A stretch of 64,000 nucleotides of DNA, taken from contig CAZQAU010000002.1 of NCBI GenBank assembly GCA_964591375.1, positions 62,001 to 126,000 on the forward strand, in the 5' to 3' direction. Of the stretch, positions 25,121 to 34,462 are shown piece after piece (the stretch's first letter is position 1; each line of letters begins with the position of its first letter). Both the position numbers and the translations under genes were made by a program. The stretch comes from CAYYYG01 sp964591375 (GTDB taxonomy: Bacteria; Patescibacteriota; Microgenomatia; UBA1406; GWC2-37-13). Under the pieces are notes generated by a model. That model had not been told where the DNA came from. It did no database searches and saw only the letters and a list, made by a program, of their open reading frames with translations.

Positions 25121-25580
25121 AAGATATTATTTTAGAACTTGAAAAATTTTTTAATAACGGGGACACTATTTTTACTTTTGCATTGATAAGATCTGCTTGT
25201 TTCTGTTTTTTATCTATTTTAGAATCACCTTCACTAACAGCTATTATTGATGGTTTAATGGCACTAACCATCTTAAAATAATCTTCGTTTGAATTAAACA
25301 ACGGAATTTTTAATACATAATCTACACTATATTGCGCTGCTAATATCTCAGCTCTCTGTTGCTGCGTGTGTACGGGAACTTTTTGCTTGTTTTTTTTTAT
25401 AAAATCATCTGATTCTAGAACTACTATAAGAATATCACCTTCTTTTCTTGCCTGTTCTAAAAATTTTACATGACCATAATGCAAGATATCAAAACAACCA
25501 CCAGCAATAACAGTTTTTTTATTGTGCAGTACTTTAACTAATTGTTCTATATCTTGATATTCTATAATCTTATTGTTCAT
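25098..25580 (-). CDS. Cytidylyltransferase-like nucleotidyltransferase (RfaE C-domain type)
   Basis: 160 residues. The HxGH signature is in GGCFDILHYGHVKFLEQARKEGD, with a VPVHTQQQRAEILAAQYSVDYVL segment matching the ADP-heptose/glycerol-3-phosphate cytidylyltransferase group. Such enzymes transfer a nucleotide to a phosphorylated sugar or alcohol for envelope building, but the substrate here is unknown. The usual C-terminal ISSTxI motif appears as FSSSKII. It overlaps the downstream RNA ligase gene by 23 bases. Confidence 0.85.
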   Translation of the reverse strand: MNNKIIEYQDIEQLVKVLHNKKTVIAGGCFDILHYGHVKFLEQARKEGDILIVVLESDDFIKKNKQKVPVHTQQQRAEILAAQYSVDYVLKIPLFNSNEDYFKMVSAIKPSIIAVSEGDSKIDKKQKQADLINAKVKIVSPLLKNFSSSKIISYESIFSD

Positions 25581-25626
25581 AGCTCAGATAACTTTTTAAG
25601 CATAAACATTATACAATATAGTCATT

Positions 25627-27906
25627 ATGCCAATATCTTCCGAAGATCATACGTCTCCAGAAAAAATACTCATCGTAGATCGAAATAATACGGCTATCTC
25701 AGTTCACCTAAAAAACCATCTAAAAAAATATGATAGTGATATATACCTTTCATCATTAGCTCCTAAAAATATTTCACCTTTCTCCGTATGTATCATTATC
25801 AATGGCTCTATTCCTCTATTAGAAAAGATGATCCATTACTCTGATAAAAAAATTGCGTTCATATATGCCAACGTAAAGGATGACATAGTATATACCGCTA
25901 TACAACATATCGAAGCGCATAAAAAAAACGTTAAAATAATTAGAATAAAAAATACTTCGCCTTCAAAAGAAGACATAGAAAAAATACTCTGGTTTACTTT
26001 AACTTCAAGCAAAGAATATTTTCTTAACTTACATTATATTAATCCCAGGGAAGAAATCGAAGTTAATAAAGCTGTTACTAAAAAATTAAGACGAAAAAAC
26101 TGGGGATTGAAACGCTTAATACTCTTCGGATTATTCATATTGTTTATATTACATATACTGTATATTCCCCCTCTTATTTTTTCATCCTATTATCTATATA
26201 AAATCCAAGAACCAATGGAAAAAGAAAACATAGAACAGGTTCAAACATATATAAATAAAATGGATAAAACGCTCAATATAAGTAAAAAGCTTTATTCCTT
26301 TGTGAGACCAACATACCTATTTTTTTCAATTGCATCTATACCGGAGAATATATTTCAGTTAAATGTAACAGGTAATAACGTAATTAAAAAAGCCATACCT
26401 ATTTATTACGAAAGCAAGGAACTAATTACTTTACTTATGAAAAAAGATAAAACTGCACAGGAGACTGAAAAAATGCAGGTAAATCAAAAAAAGTTAATTC
26501 CTGAAATCAATGATCTGCATGAAAATCTATCGTTTTTATATCAAAAAATCCCCGAATGGAACGTAGAGATAGTTCAAAAAAAAGAAAAATTTAAAAAAAT
26601 GATTGAACTAATCGAAACCACAAAAAAATTTTTGCCACACTTTAATACTATTTTTGCATCCAATACAGAGAAAAAATACCTGTTAATGTTCGCAAATAAC
26701 ATGGAGATTAGACCCGGTGGGGGGTTTATCGGATCATTCGGAGTAGTTGATGTAAAGAATCTTACAATTTCTAAGATAACTATTTATGACGTATATGACG
26801 CTGACGGTCAATTAAATGCACACATTCCTCCACCAGAACCAATTAGAATATATTTACACCAACCTCACTGGTTCCTTCGTGATTCGGCGTTCTCGCCTGA
26901 TTTTTACGAAAATTATTTATCTGCTGAAAAATTCTTGGAAAAAGAAATGGGATTCTCTGGCTTCGATGGAGGACTTCTTATTACGACATCAACAATACAA
27001 CAAATATTGGATGCTGTGGGAGAAGTATACCTGCCTGATATTCAAGAGATTATTAACAAAGACAACTTTTATTTAAAAGCTCAACTATATGCAGAGAAAG
27101 ACTTTTTCCCCGGTTCAATTCAAAAAAAATCTTTTTTATCGGAAGTAGCGGATTCACTCATGATAAAATTAGAAGATTCACCTCCTCCAAAACTTATTCC
27201 AAATCTAATAGAATCTTTTAATGAAAAACAAGCAGTTGTTTATTTTGAAGATCCTGACTTAGAAAAATTTATAGATTCGCTTTATTGGTCAGGAAAAGTC
27301 GTTAGTCCTAAATGCAGTGTACCCGATAATAGTTGTATTACTGACTTTCTTTTCCCATATGATGCCAATTTAGGCGTTAACAAAGCTAATTTCTTCATCA
27401 CTAAATCAACTTCATTACAAGTGTTAGTTAATCCGGAAGGAAAAATAAAAAATACTTATAAAGTCACTTTTAATAATGATTCGCCCAATGATGTGTTTCC
27501 TGGAGGTACATATAAAAACTATATGCAAATGCTTATCCCTAAAGACGCAGAAATTATACGTATCACAAAAAACGGAACCTTAATCGACGAATTTGATGAA
27601 AGTACTGAGTTATATAAAAAAATCGGCTTTTATATTGAAATTCCTGCTCAAACAAAATCTGATGTAATAATTGAATACGAAGACAAGCCGACTATAAAAA
27701 ATGGTACTAACCATTATCAGCTAATCCTTCAAAAACAAATCGGATCTCCAAATTACGATTTTAACTTTTCCATGGAGCTTCCTAATAACACATATCTGGT
27801 AAATCAAAACTTTTCTCCCCTTGTCAAAGGTAGTACGATCCTCTATAATACTACCATCAAAGCTGACAAAATATTCTTTCTCGAGCTATTAAAAGAACAA
27901 CGTTAA
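25627..27906 (+). CDS. DUF4012 membrane-anchored protein
   Basis: 759 residues. Residues 1-130 are a small globular domain, ending in a basic stretch (KKLRRKNWGLKR). One membrane segment follows (about 163-190, LILFGLFILFILHILYIPPLIF). The next 150 residues are helical and charged, probably coiled. The DUF4012 core begins with KKYLLMFANNMEIRPGGGFIGSFGVVDVKNL and continues with HWFLRDSAFSPDFYENYLSAEKFLEKEMGFSGFDGGLLITTSTIQQILDAVGEV. The C-terminus is beta-rich. DUF4012 is widespread in CPR and Actinobacteria; its position outside the membrane suggests an envelope role, but no function is established. A TACAAT lies 9 bases before the ATG. Confidence 0.85.
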   Translation: MPISSEDHTSPEKILIVDRNNTAISVHLKNHLKKYDSDIYLSSLAPKNISPFSVCIIINGSIPLLEKMIHYSDKKIAFIYANVKDDIVYTAIQHIEAHKKNVKIIRIKNTSPSKEDIEKILWFTLTSSKEYFLNLHYINPREEIEVNKAVTKKLRRKNWGLKRLILFGLFILFILHILYIPPLIFSSYYLYKIQEPMEKENIEQVQTYINKMDKTLNISKKLYSFVRPTYLFFSIASIPENIFQLNVTGNNVIKKAIPIYYESKELITLLMKKDKTAQETEKMQVNQKKLIPEINDLHENLSFLYQKIPEWNVEIVQKKEKFKKMIELIETTKKFLPHFNTIFASNTEKKYLLMFANNMEIRPGGGFIGSFGVVDVKNLTISKITIYDVYDADGQLNAHIPPPEPIRIYLHQPHWFLRDSAFSPDFYENYLSAEKFLEKEMGFSGFDGGLLITTSTIQQILDAVGEVYLPDIQEIINKDNFYLKAQLYAEKDFFPGSIQKKSFLSEVADSLMIKLEDSPPPKLIPNLIESFNEKQAVVYFEDPDLEKFIDSLYWSGKVVSPKCSVPDNSCITDFLFPYDANLGVNKANFFITKSTSLQVLVNPEGKIKNTYKVTFNNDSPNDVFPGGTYKNYMQMLIPKDAEIIRITKNGTLIDEFDESTELYKKIGFYIEIPAQTKSDVIIEYEDKPTIKNGTNHYQLILQKQIGSPNYDFNFSMELPNNTYLVNQNFSPLVKGSTILYNTTIKADKIFFLELLKEQR

Positions 27907-27909
27907 TAC

Positions 27910-27957
27910 CTAAATTTTATTTTCTAAACCCACTACATGTTTAGGGTATGAAATTTA
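27910..27957. other. Nested inverted repeats between the DUF4012 gene and rplY
   Basis: An outer pair CTAAATTT (27910-27917) and AAATTTAG (27950-27957) encloses an inner pair CTAAAC (27924-27929) and GTTTAG (27939-27944). This could fold into a long weak hairpin. It may be a terminator for the upstream gene or a leader structure for L25; there is no clear T-run. Confidence 0.35.
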
Positions 27958-27986
27958 GTATTTTAAAAATTATCGTTTAAAAAAAT

Positions 27987-28688
27987 ATGGCTAAAGCAAA
28001 AAAGGCTACTTCAGGAAAATTAGAACTTTCAGTACAAGCACGAACTGTTATCGGCAAACAAGTTAGAAGATTACGCCGAGAAGGACTCATTCCTGCGAAC
28101 GTTTTTGGACCAGACTATGCATCCAAATCTATTTCAGTCGCAGTCGCAGACTTTCAGAAAACATTTAAGGTCGCTAAAGAAACCGGTATCGTATATTTGA
28201 AATTAGATTCTGAAGAAGTACCTACTTTAATCAAAAATGTACAAAGACAGCCTGTAGATCATAGTATCGTTCATGTAGATTTCCGAAAAATAGATTTAAA
28301 ACAGAAAATTGAAACTCAGGTTCCAGTTCAAACAGTCGGTACTTCGGAAGCTGTATCTCAAAAGGGTGCTGTCTTACTTACTCAGACTAATGAACTTACT
28401 ATTGAAGCATTACCACAAGAAATTCCACAATTTATTGAAGTTGACATTAGCTCACTTAAAGATATTGGTAACGAAATTAAAGTTGCAGATCTTCCAAAAT
28501 CAGCTACTTATACTATTAAAGATGATGCAGACAAGGTTGTCGTCTCAGCTATTGCTCATAAAGAAGAGAGTCTTATTGCTGAAACAACCACCAAAGCACC
28601 AGAGGTTATCACCGAGAAAACTCCTGAAGAGGGAGCAGAAGGTGCAGCAGCCGATGCTGGTGGAGATAAAAAAGAAGAGAAGAAATAA
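27987..28688 (+). CDS. rplY: Ribosomal protein bL25, CTC form
   Basis: Binds 5S rRNA in the large ribosomal subunit. 233 residues: the L25 domain (1-100, QARTVIGKQVRRLRREGLIPANVFGPDYASKSISV) plus the C-terminal CTC/TL5 beta domain (QVPVQTVGTSEAVSQKGAVLLTQTNELTIEALPQEIPQFIEVDISSL). It ends in an Ala/Gly/Glu/Lys-rich tail. No Shine-Dalgarno is seen before the ATG. It stands 201 bases upstream of nusA, which has its own promoter. Confidence 0.95.
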   Translation: MAKAKKATSGKLELSVQARTVIGKQVRRLRREGLIPANVFGPDYASKSISVAVADFQKTFKVAKETGIVYLKLDSEEVPTLIKNVQRQPVDHSIVHVDFRKIDLKQKIETQVPVQTVGTSEAVSQKGAVLLTQTNELTIEALPQEIPQFIEVDISSLKDIGNEIKVADLPKSATYTIKDDADKVVVSAIAHKEESLIAETTTKAPEVITEKTPEEGAEGAAADAGGDKKEEKK

Positions 28689-28778
28689 CTCTGACAACTG
28701 GTTTTGCACATCACTCACAGTAAATAATGTGAACATATATATAGATCATTATGTGACATATGGATCTACTTACGCTCA

Positions 28779-28806
28779 TTGATTTTATTTGTGTTTATGT
28801 TAGAAT
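28779..28806 (+). promoter_or_regulatory. Candidate promoter of nusA-infB
   Basis: TTGATT (28779-28784), 16 bases, TAGAAT (28801-28806), with TG one base before the -10 (extended -10). It leaves a leader of about 77 bases before nusA, which carries a hairpin (28833-28853) and a Shine-Dalgarno. Confidence 0.5.
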
Positions 28807-28832
28807 TGTGTTACCACTTTGCTGTTAATCTG

Positions 28833-28853
28833 ATGATCTAGGTAATAGATCAT
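28833..28853 (+). other. Hairpin in the nusA leader
   Basis: ATGATCTA and TAGATCAT pair perfectly (8 bp) around GGTAA, between the promoter and the nusA Shine-Dalgarno. nusA leaders are often regulated in bacteria, so it may have a role; no T-run follows, so it is not a simple terminator. Confidence 0.45.
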
Positions 28854-28889
28854 TTAGAAATAGTATTTAATACCAAAGAGGAGACAGAT

Positions 28890-29903
28890 ATGGCAATAAT
28901 AAAAAGTGAATTTACATTAGCTTTAAACCAAGTAGCCACTGAAAAAGGCATTTCTGCAGATGATGTTATTCAATCTATAGAAGCAGCTCTTTTGGCCGCT
29001 TTTAAAAAAGAATATCCGGATAAATATGAGGAAGAAGTATCAGTAAAGATCAATCGTGATGATGGAGAAACTCATATATGGAAAGATGGTAAAGATATCA
29101 CTCCTCCAGGTTTTGGCCGTATCGCAGCTCAAACAGCCCGACAGGTAATGTTGCAAAAAATCAGAGAATCAGAGAAAAAAACTGTAATTTCACACTATAA
29201 ATCACAACTACACAATCTAATTAAAGGTCGTGTTATCAGATATGACGGATATAATGCATATGTAGATATTGGTAAAACTGAAGCCATTTTACCTAAAGAA
29301 GAACAAATAAAAAATGAAAAATATGTAGTCAACACCTCTCTTATTTTCTTTTTAAAAGATATTGCTGACGATAAATTTAAACATTCACGCATAGTTCTCT
29401 CACGTTCTGATGCACGATTGATTGGTGAATTATTTAAAAGAGAAGTTCCAGAAATTGCCAATGGAACCGTTACTATTAAAAAAATAGTGCGCGAGCCAGG
29501 TGAAAGAGCTAAAATTGCCGTTGATAGCGGTCAAAGAAGTGTTGATCCTGTTGGAGCCTGCGTAGGACAAAAAGGTACTCGTGTAGAGACAGTTACTGAC
29601 GAACTAGGTGGAAATGAAAAAATAGATATTATCCAATGGAATAAAGATTCTAATATCTTTTTGATGTCAGCACTCTCCCCTGCCAAAATCAGTAGCGTAG
29701 AAATAGATGAAAAAGCTAAAAAAGCAAAAGTAATGGTGGAAGAATCACAGGCACCACTTGCGATTGGTAAAAATGGAATTAATGTAAATTTAGCATCCAG
29801 ATTGACTGAATACGAGATAGATATCATTCAACTTAATCAGACTCCATCTGAAAAACCCACAGAAGCAACTTCCACAGAAAATGCTGACAAATCAGAAAAC
29901 TGA
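28890..29903 (+). CDS. nusA: Transcription termination/antitermination protein NusA
   Basis: Binds RNA polymerase and controls pausing, termination and antitermination. 337 residues: N-terminal polymerase-binding domain (1-130), S1 domain (IKGRVIRYDGYNAYVDIGKTEAILPKEEQ), then two KH domains (DPVGACVGQKGTRVETVTDELGGNEKIDIIQW and PLAIGKNGINVNLASRLTEYEIDI). It ends after a short acidic tail, without the enterobacterial C-terminal repeats. A clear AGGAGA lies 8 bases before the ATG. infB follows 96 bases later, keeping the nusA-infB order although the ylxR and L7Ae-like genes are missing. Confidence 0.95.
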   Translation: MAIIKSEFTLALNQVATEKGISADDVIQSIEAALLAAFKKEYPDKYEEEVSVKINRDDGETHIWKDGKDITPPGFGRIAAQTARQVMLQKIRESEKKTVISHYKSQLHNLIKGRVIRYDGYNAYVDIGKTEAILPKEEQIKNEKYVVNTSLIFFLKDIADDKFKHSRIVLSRSDARLIGELFKREVPEIANGTVTIKKIVREPGERAKIAVDSGQRSVDPVGACVGQKGTRVETVTDELGGNEKIDIIQWNKDSNIFLMSALSPAKISSVEIDEKAKKAKVMVEESQAPLAIGKNGINVNLASRLTEYEIDIIQLNQTPSEKPTEATSTENADKSEN

Positions 29904-29999
29904 TTCTTTATTGTCAAATTTCTGAGCTGGTTAAATGGATGTAATATTCCTAATAGCTTATTATTTGATAATTTAATAATTTTGTAAAAAAAAGATTAT

Positions 30000-31451
30000 A
30001 TGAAGCCACGATCACCAGTAGTAGCCATTTTAGGCCATGTAGACCATGGGAAAACCAGCCTTCTTGATTATATTAGAAAAAGCCGCATTGCATCAGGCGA
30101 ACATGGTGGTATCACACAGCGAATCGGTGCATATGAAGTAGATACAGGAATTAAAGGATATCCAATTAGCAATATTACCTTTATAGATACACCCGGTCAC
30201 GAAGCTTTTTCACAACTTCGATCACGTGGTGCACAAGTGGCGGATATTGCTATTTTGATTATAGATGCTAAAGATTCAATTATGCCTCAAACAGAAGAAT
30301 CTATTCATCATATAAAAAATGCTAAAATACCTTTTATTGTTGCATTAAATAAAACAGATCTACCTGATGCCAACCCTCAAAAAGTTAAGAATGATCTTCT
30401 GAAATATGAAATTATAACTGAGGATAAAGGTGGAACCGTTTCAGCACTGGAGATTTCAGCTAAAACAGGTAAAGGTGTTAATGAATTATTAGAATCAATT
30501 CTCCTTATTGCTGCAGATCAAAATTTTAGTTATGACCCACAACACGAACCTCTAGCATACGTAATTGAAACAAAGAAGGATCGACGAGGTATTGTGGCCA
30601 GTGCCATCATAAAAGATGGTGTTTTGAGAGTCACTGATACCGTGTATACCGACTCTAAAAAAACTAAAATAAAGGCGTTAGTAAATGATTTAGGTAAAAG
30701 CGTTCATGTAGCTACACCATCATTACCCTTTGAACTTTTAGGGTTTCAAGAAATGCCAGAGGTCGGTGCGGCGATAAGAACGAAACCAGCAGAAGAAATT
30801 ACTAACACACAAGCTGAATCACAACCGAAGACACCTTTCAATGTCCATGATTTTTTTGAAGAAAAAGTTGAAGAGAAAAAACTTGCTTTGGTCATTAAAG
30901 CAGATTCACATGGTTCACTAGAAGCCATAACCAATTCATTATCTAAGAACGTTAACGTGTCCATTATTCTAAGCGGAGTTGGAGATATTCATAGATCTGA
31001 TATATTTCTTGCTAAAACAACTAAAGCAATTGCTATTGGTTTTTCAGTACATGTTGATAATGAAGTGAAAGAATTAGCTAAACAAGAAAAAGTAATTATA
31101 AAAACCTATAATATAATCTATGAGCTATTGGAAGAGCTCCAAGAAGCTTCTGATTTAATCCGAGAAAAAGAAGAAGAAGAGAAAAATATCAAGGGAGAAG
31201 TGAAGATTTTGGCGAATTTTATCATCGAAGGCGAAAAGATTTTTGGAGTTTCTGTAACAAAAGGAAAAATCAATTTAGGTGATTATGTAGAGCTGTATCG
31301 TAACAATCACATGATTGGGAAGGCACGTTTAGTATCATTAAAAATACGTGCTAAGCCAGTACAAGAAGTGCGTAAAGGCCAGGAAGCTGGAATGGTATTT
31401 GGACCTCAACTTGACGTAAGGGTAGGTGATGTGGTAAAATTTATCTCATAG
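30000..31451 (+). CDS. infB: Translation initiation factor IF-2 (minimal form)
   Basis: GTPase that places initiator tRNA on the ribosome. 483 residues, far below the 700-900 of most bacteria: it starts almost directly at the G domain (G1 ILGHVDHGKTS near residue 10, G3 DTPGHEAF, G4 NKTD), so the long N-terminal domain is absent. Domains II, III (LALVIKADSHGSLEAI) and the fMet-tRNA-binding C-domain (ending GMVFGPQLDVRVGDVVKF) are present. Short IF-2 is common in CPR genomes. Four bases separate it from the DHH-like gene. Confidence 0.95.
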   Translation: MKPRSPVVAILGHVDHGKTSLLDYIRKSRIASGEHGGITQRIGAYEVDTGIKGYPISNITFIDTPGHEAFSQLRSRGAQVADIAILIIDAKDSIMPQTEESIHHIKNAKIPFIVALNKTDLPDANPQKVKNDLLKYEIITEDKGGTVSALEISAKTGKGVNELLESILLIAADQNFSYDPQHEPLAYVIETKKDRRGIVASAIIKDGVLRVTDTVYTDSKKTKIKALVNDLGKSVHVATPSLPFELLGFQEMPEVGAAIRTKPAEEITNTQAESQPKTPFNVHDFFEEKVEEKKLALVIKADSHGSLEAITNSLSKNVNVSIILSGVGDIHRSDIFLAKTTKAIAIGFSVHVDNEVKELAKQEKVIIKTYNIIYELLEELQEASDLIREKEEEEKNIKGEVKILANFIIEGEKIFGVSVTKGKINLGDYVELYRNNHMIGKARLVSLKIRAKPVQEVRKGQEAGMVFGPQLDVRVGDVVKFIS

Positions 31452-31455
31452 TAAT

Positions 31456-32723
31456 ATGAATCCTATAGATAATACCCTTAACCAAATCAATGAAGCAGTT
31501 ACAAAAGGTACAAGCGGAGTGATTGTCATTCCTGCAAATCCTACCAATGATGCGATAGCATCGGGAACTGCATTATATTTAGGTCTCTCTAAATTAGGCA
31601 AAAATGTCGCTCTTTTAGGTGTAAATTCTTCTGATAGCCAACTAGCCGCTGCAGATAAAATTCAAAATACATTCACAACAAAAGGTGATAATCTTGTAAT
31701 TTCCTTTCCTTATACTGACGGATCTATAGATAAAGTTGACTATAATATTCAAGGCGAGACATTCAATCTTATAATTACCCCACGCCAAGGTCAACCTAAA
31801 CTTGATCAAAACAAAGTGCAATACTCTTATTCAGGAGGAGCTGTTGATTTCATAATCACCGTTGACGCGCCGAATTTAAATAGTCTTGGTTCTATATACA
31901 ACGATAATCAGAAAGAATTCCAAGGAAAGACTATAATAAATATAGACCGACATCTTATTAATAATATGTTTGGTACTATAAACTATATTAATAAAACTAG
32001 TTCTTCTACTTCTGAGTTAACACTAAAAATTCTTAAAAACCTGCAGGTCGAAATTGATAAAGACATAGCAACCAATTTGTATTCTGGATTAACAGGAGCT
32101 ACTAATTTTTTCTCGTCATATTCCGTAAACGCAGATACATTTGATGCCGCAGCTACTTTATTAAAATTAGGAGCAGTTAAAAAAGCTCCTATGCGTGCAC
32201 CAGGTGCTCAGTATCCTACACCACAACAGTCAGTGATGCCTGCTCAACAATCAGCACAGACATTCCCGCAACAATCATATAAGAAACCGGTAGTATCGCC
32301 GCCTATGCAATCGATATCACAACAACCAGTACGTCCTATGCAGCAACAGNNNNNNNNNNNNNNNNNNNNNNNNNNNNNNNNNNNNNNNNNNNNNNNNNNN
32401 NNNNNNNNNNNNNNNNNNNNNNNNNNNNNNNNNNNNNNNNNNNNNNNNNATCGCCGCCTATGCAATCGATATCACAACAACCAGTACGTCCTATGCAGCA
32501 ACAGCAACAGCAACAGACTCAATCCAGACCACCACAACCACAAAGAATAAATAACTCTAACTCATTTGCAGAACAAGGTGATGTCCCTATGGACAAACCA
32601 AATGATAGACCTATCGACCAGCAAAACGATCAAAATACCAGCAACTCAAATGGAACAGTGCAAGCAGCTCCACAAGATTGGTTAAAGCCGAAAATTTTCC
32701 GTGGCGGCGGTGGACTTGTTTAA
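31456..32723 (+). CDS. Degenerate DHH-family phosphoesterase-like protein with Gln/Pro-rich tail (interrupted by assembly gap)
   Basis: The N-terminal 230 residues resemble the NrnA-type DHH domain, usually found near infB and removing short RNAs or pAp. The metal ligands are altered: the usual HxxxDxDxxxS reads PANPTNDAIAS, and DHH reads IDRH. Catalysis is therefore doubtful. A Gln/Pro-rich low-complexity tail (QQPVRPMQQQ) follows and it ends APQDWLKPKIFRGGGGLV. A 100-N gap (32350-32449) splits the tail, flanked by identical 55-base copies. Collapsing them leaves 1113 bases, exactly 371 codons in one frame, so the gene is probably intact at 370 residues. It starts 4 bases after infB. Confidence 0.75.
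32295..32504. other. Assembly gap with 55-base duplicated flanks
   Basis: Bases 32295-32349 and 32450-32504 are identical and flank 100 Ns. The copies end in a CAACAG-type repeat. This pattern is what a scaffolder leaves when two contigs overlap by one k-mer (k = 55). Removing 155 bases restores a single reading frame. Confidence 0.85.
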
Positions 32724-32761
32724 AGGACATTATGTTCTTGTATTCATATATAAAGGCATAC

Positions 32762-32767
32762 TATAAT
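32762..32767 (+). promoter_or_regulatory. -10 element of the isochorismatase-like gene
   Basis: TATAAT, 10 bases, then ATG at 32778. The earlier in-frame ATG at 32766 lies inside this box, which argues for the later start. Confidence 0.4.
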
Positions 32768-32777
32768 GCAACGGTAT

Positions 32778-33404
32778 ATGAATAAACTTCCTCTTTCAGA
32801 AAAAATAAAGCCAGAACACACTGCATTATTAGTAATAGATATACAAAACGATTTTTGCGCACCAGATGGATTATTAGGAAAAAGAAGTAGAGATTTAAGT
32901 CTAATGGATCCTATGATTGATAAACTTATACGACTCATTACAACTGCAGATAATAAAAATGTTCTTACAATATATTCGCAACAAATTTATGATCCTCAAA
33001 AACTGAATCCACTACAAAAAGAACAATATGATTTAGATGGCAAACTAATCACTTGTGATATTTCTACCTCTGGCTACAAATTTTACCGTATAAATCCCCC
33101 TTTAGAAAAAGTATATATAAAACATAATTACAATATTTTCTCTAATCCCAAAATCATTGAAATATTAGAAAGGCATAGAATAAAAACTCTTATTATCACC
33201 GGCGTAGACAGTCAGTATTGTATAGAGACTGCTATAAGAAATGGTTTTGATTTAGGTTATAAAATAGTAGTGCCAGAAGATCTTATTGCAACTAGTGCTA
33301 AACATATTGATATGCAAAATCGCACACTGGAACTTGTACGAAAAACTTATGGTGTTGTTGTAAAGTGTGACGATTTAGTTAATCTGTGGGAAAACTCCTT
33401 ATAA
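32778..33404 (+). CDS. Isochorismatase-like cysteine hydrolase
   Basis: 208 residues from the ATG at 32778. The fold signatures are ALLVIDIQNDFCAPDG with the catalytic aspartate, a lysine in VYIKHNYNIF, and the nucleophile cysteine in IITGVDSQYCIETAIRNGFDLGYKIVVPEDLIAT. Together they form the Asp-Lys-Cys triad of nicotinamidase/isochorismatase enzymes, which hydrolyse amides or related bonds. Nicotinamidase is a plausible role, but the metal-binding residues of that branch are not obvious. It stands alone between the DHH-like gene and rmuC. Confidence 0.83.
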   Translation: MNKLPLSEKIKPEHTALLVIDIQNDFCAPDGLLGKRSRDLSLMDPMIDKLIRLITTADNKNVLTIYSQQIYDPQKLNPLQKEQYDLDGKLITCDISTSGYKFYRINPPLEKVYIKHNYNIFSNPKIIEILERHRIKTLIITGVDSQYCIETAIRNGFDLGYKIVVPEDLIATSAKHIDMQNRTLELVRKTYGVVVKCDDLVNLWENSL

Positions 33405-33430
33405 AATTCGAATAATTTACCGTTTTCTGC

Positions 33431-33436
33431 TATACT
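33431..33436 (+). promoter_or_regulatory. Extended -10 element of rmuC, 6 bases before the GTG start
   Basis: TG, one base, TATACT, then six bases (GACATT) and the GTG start at 33443. No Shine-Dalgarno can fit, so a leaderless transcript is likely. Confidence 0.45.
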
Positions 33437-33442
33437 GACATT

Positions 33443-34462
33443 GTGTCATCTTCGATCTTAGTTGCTGTACTAATTGGTGCAGCATGTATAGCCATTATTC
33501 TCCTATTTGTCCGTTCCTGGTTGAAAAATCTTGAAGAAAAAACCAAGGTTTCAGGAGAGTTGATCGAATGGATAAAAGAATTAAGTAAACGAGTAGAGAA
33601 TACTTCAGCATCCGTTGATCAAAAACTATTTGAAAATATGAAGTTATTTAATAATCGTCTGGATAAAACAGCTTTAATAATGAGTGATGTACAAAAAAAT
33701 ATCGGTGAATTTTCTGAAATTGGAAGATCCATGAAAGATCTACAAGAACTGCTGCAATCACCAAAACTCCGGGGAAATATGGGAGAACATATATTAAAGG
33801 AGCTTCTTAGTCAGTACTTGCCAGCTGATTCTTATACCTTACAATATGTCTTTAGAAATGGGGAGAAAGTGGATGCTATGATTAAAACTTCGCATGGGTT
33901 TATACCCATAGATTCTAAATTTCCATTGGAAAACTTTCGTAAGATGGTAAATGCTACCAATGAATCAGAAAAATTAGTGGCACGAAAAGAATTTATTCGT
34001 AATGTTAAAAAACATGTTCAGGACATTGCAAAAAAATATATATTAACTGCTGAAGGAACGGTTGATTATGCACTTATGTATATTCCTTCAGAAGCTATTT
34101 ATTATGAAATCATTAACGATGCCGAACTATTTGATTATGTAGGACAACAAAGAATTTTACCTGTGTCTCCATTATGTTTTTATGCCTATTTGAGAGCAAT
34201 TCTTATGTCGTTTGAAGGTCAGCGAATTCAGTCACAAGCAAAAGAAATCCTAATTACATTACGAGCAATTAAAAAAGATTATGAAAAGGTAGAATACCAA
34301 CTTTCAGTCTTGAATAAACATGTTACCAATGCTTATAATCAAACTTCGCAAGTTTCTGGTGTGCTTTCATCATTAGGTCAGAAATTGGATAATACACGTC
34401 TATTAGCAGTTGAGACAAGTCAGGAAAAATTAATTACTGAACCCCATGAAAATAACATATAA
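33443..34462 (+). CDS. rmuC: RmuC-family DNA recombination protein
   Basis: 339 residues, starting with GTG. An N-terminal membrane segment (SILVAVLIGAACIAIILLFV) is followed by a coiled-coil region and the RmuC nuclease-like core: LQELLQSPKLRGNMGEHILKELL, then YVFRNGEKVDAMIKTSHGFIPIDSKFPLENF with the PD-(D/E)xK-like acidic and lysine residues. RmuC limits inversions at short inverted repeats in E. coli. Its last 17 bases overlap the recJ start, which suits a recombination and repair operon. Confidence 0.92.
   Translation: MSSSILVAVLIGAACIAIILLFVRSWLKNLEEKTKVSGELIEWIKELSKRVENTSASVDQKLFENMKLFNNRLDKTALIMSDVQKNIGEFSEIGRSMKDLQELLQSPKLRGNMGEHILKELLSQYLPADSYTLQYVFRNGEKVDAMIKTSHGFIPIDSKFPLENFRKMVNATNESEKLVARKEFIRNVKKHVQDIAKKYILTAEGTVDYALMYIPSEAIYYEIINDAELFDYVGQQRILPVSPLCFYAYLRAILMSFEGQRIQSQAKEILITLRAIKKDYEKVEYQLSVLNKHVTNAYNQTSQVSGVLSSLGQKLDNTRLLAVETSQEKLITEPHENNI

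Noticed and set aside
32490..32520. CAACAG repeats as a real triplet-type expansion
   Set aside because: The repeat is short and lies at an assembly break; copy number cannot be trusted from this sequence.
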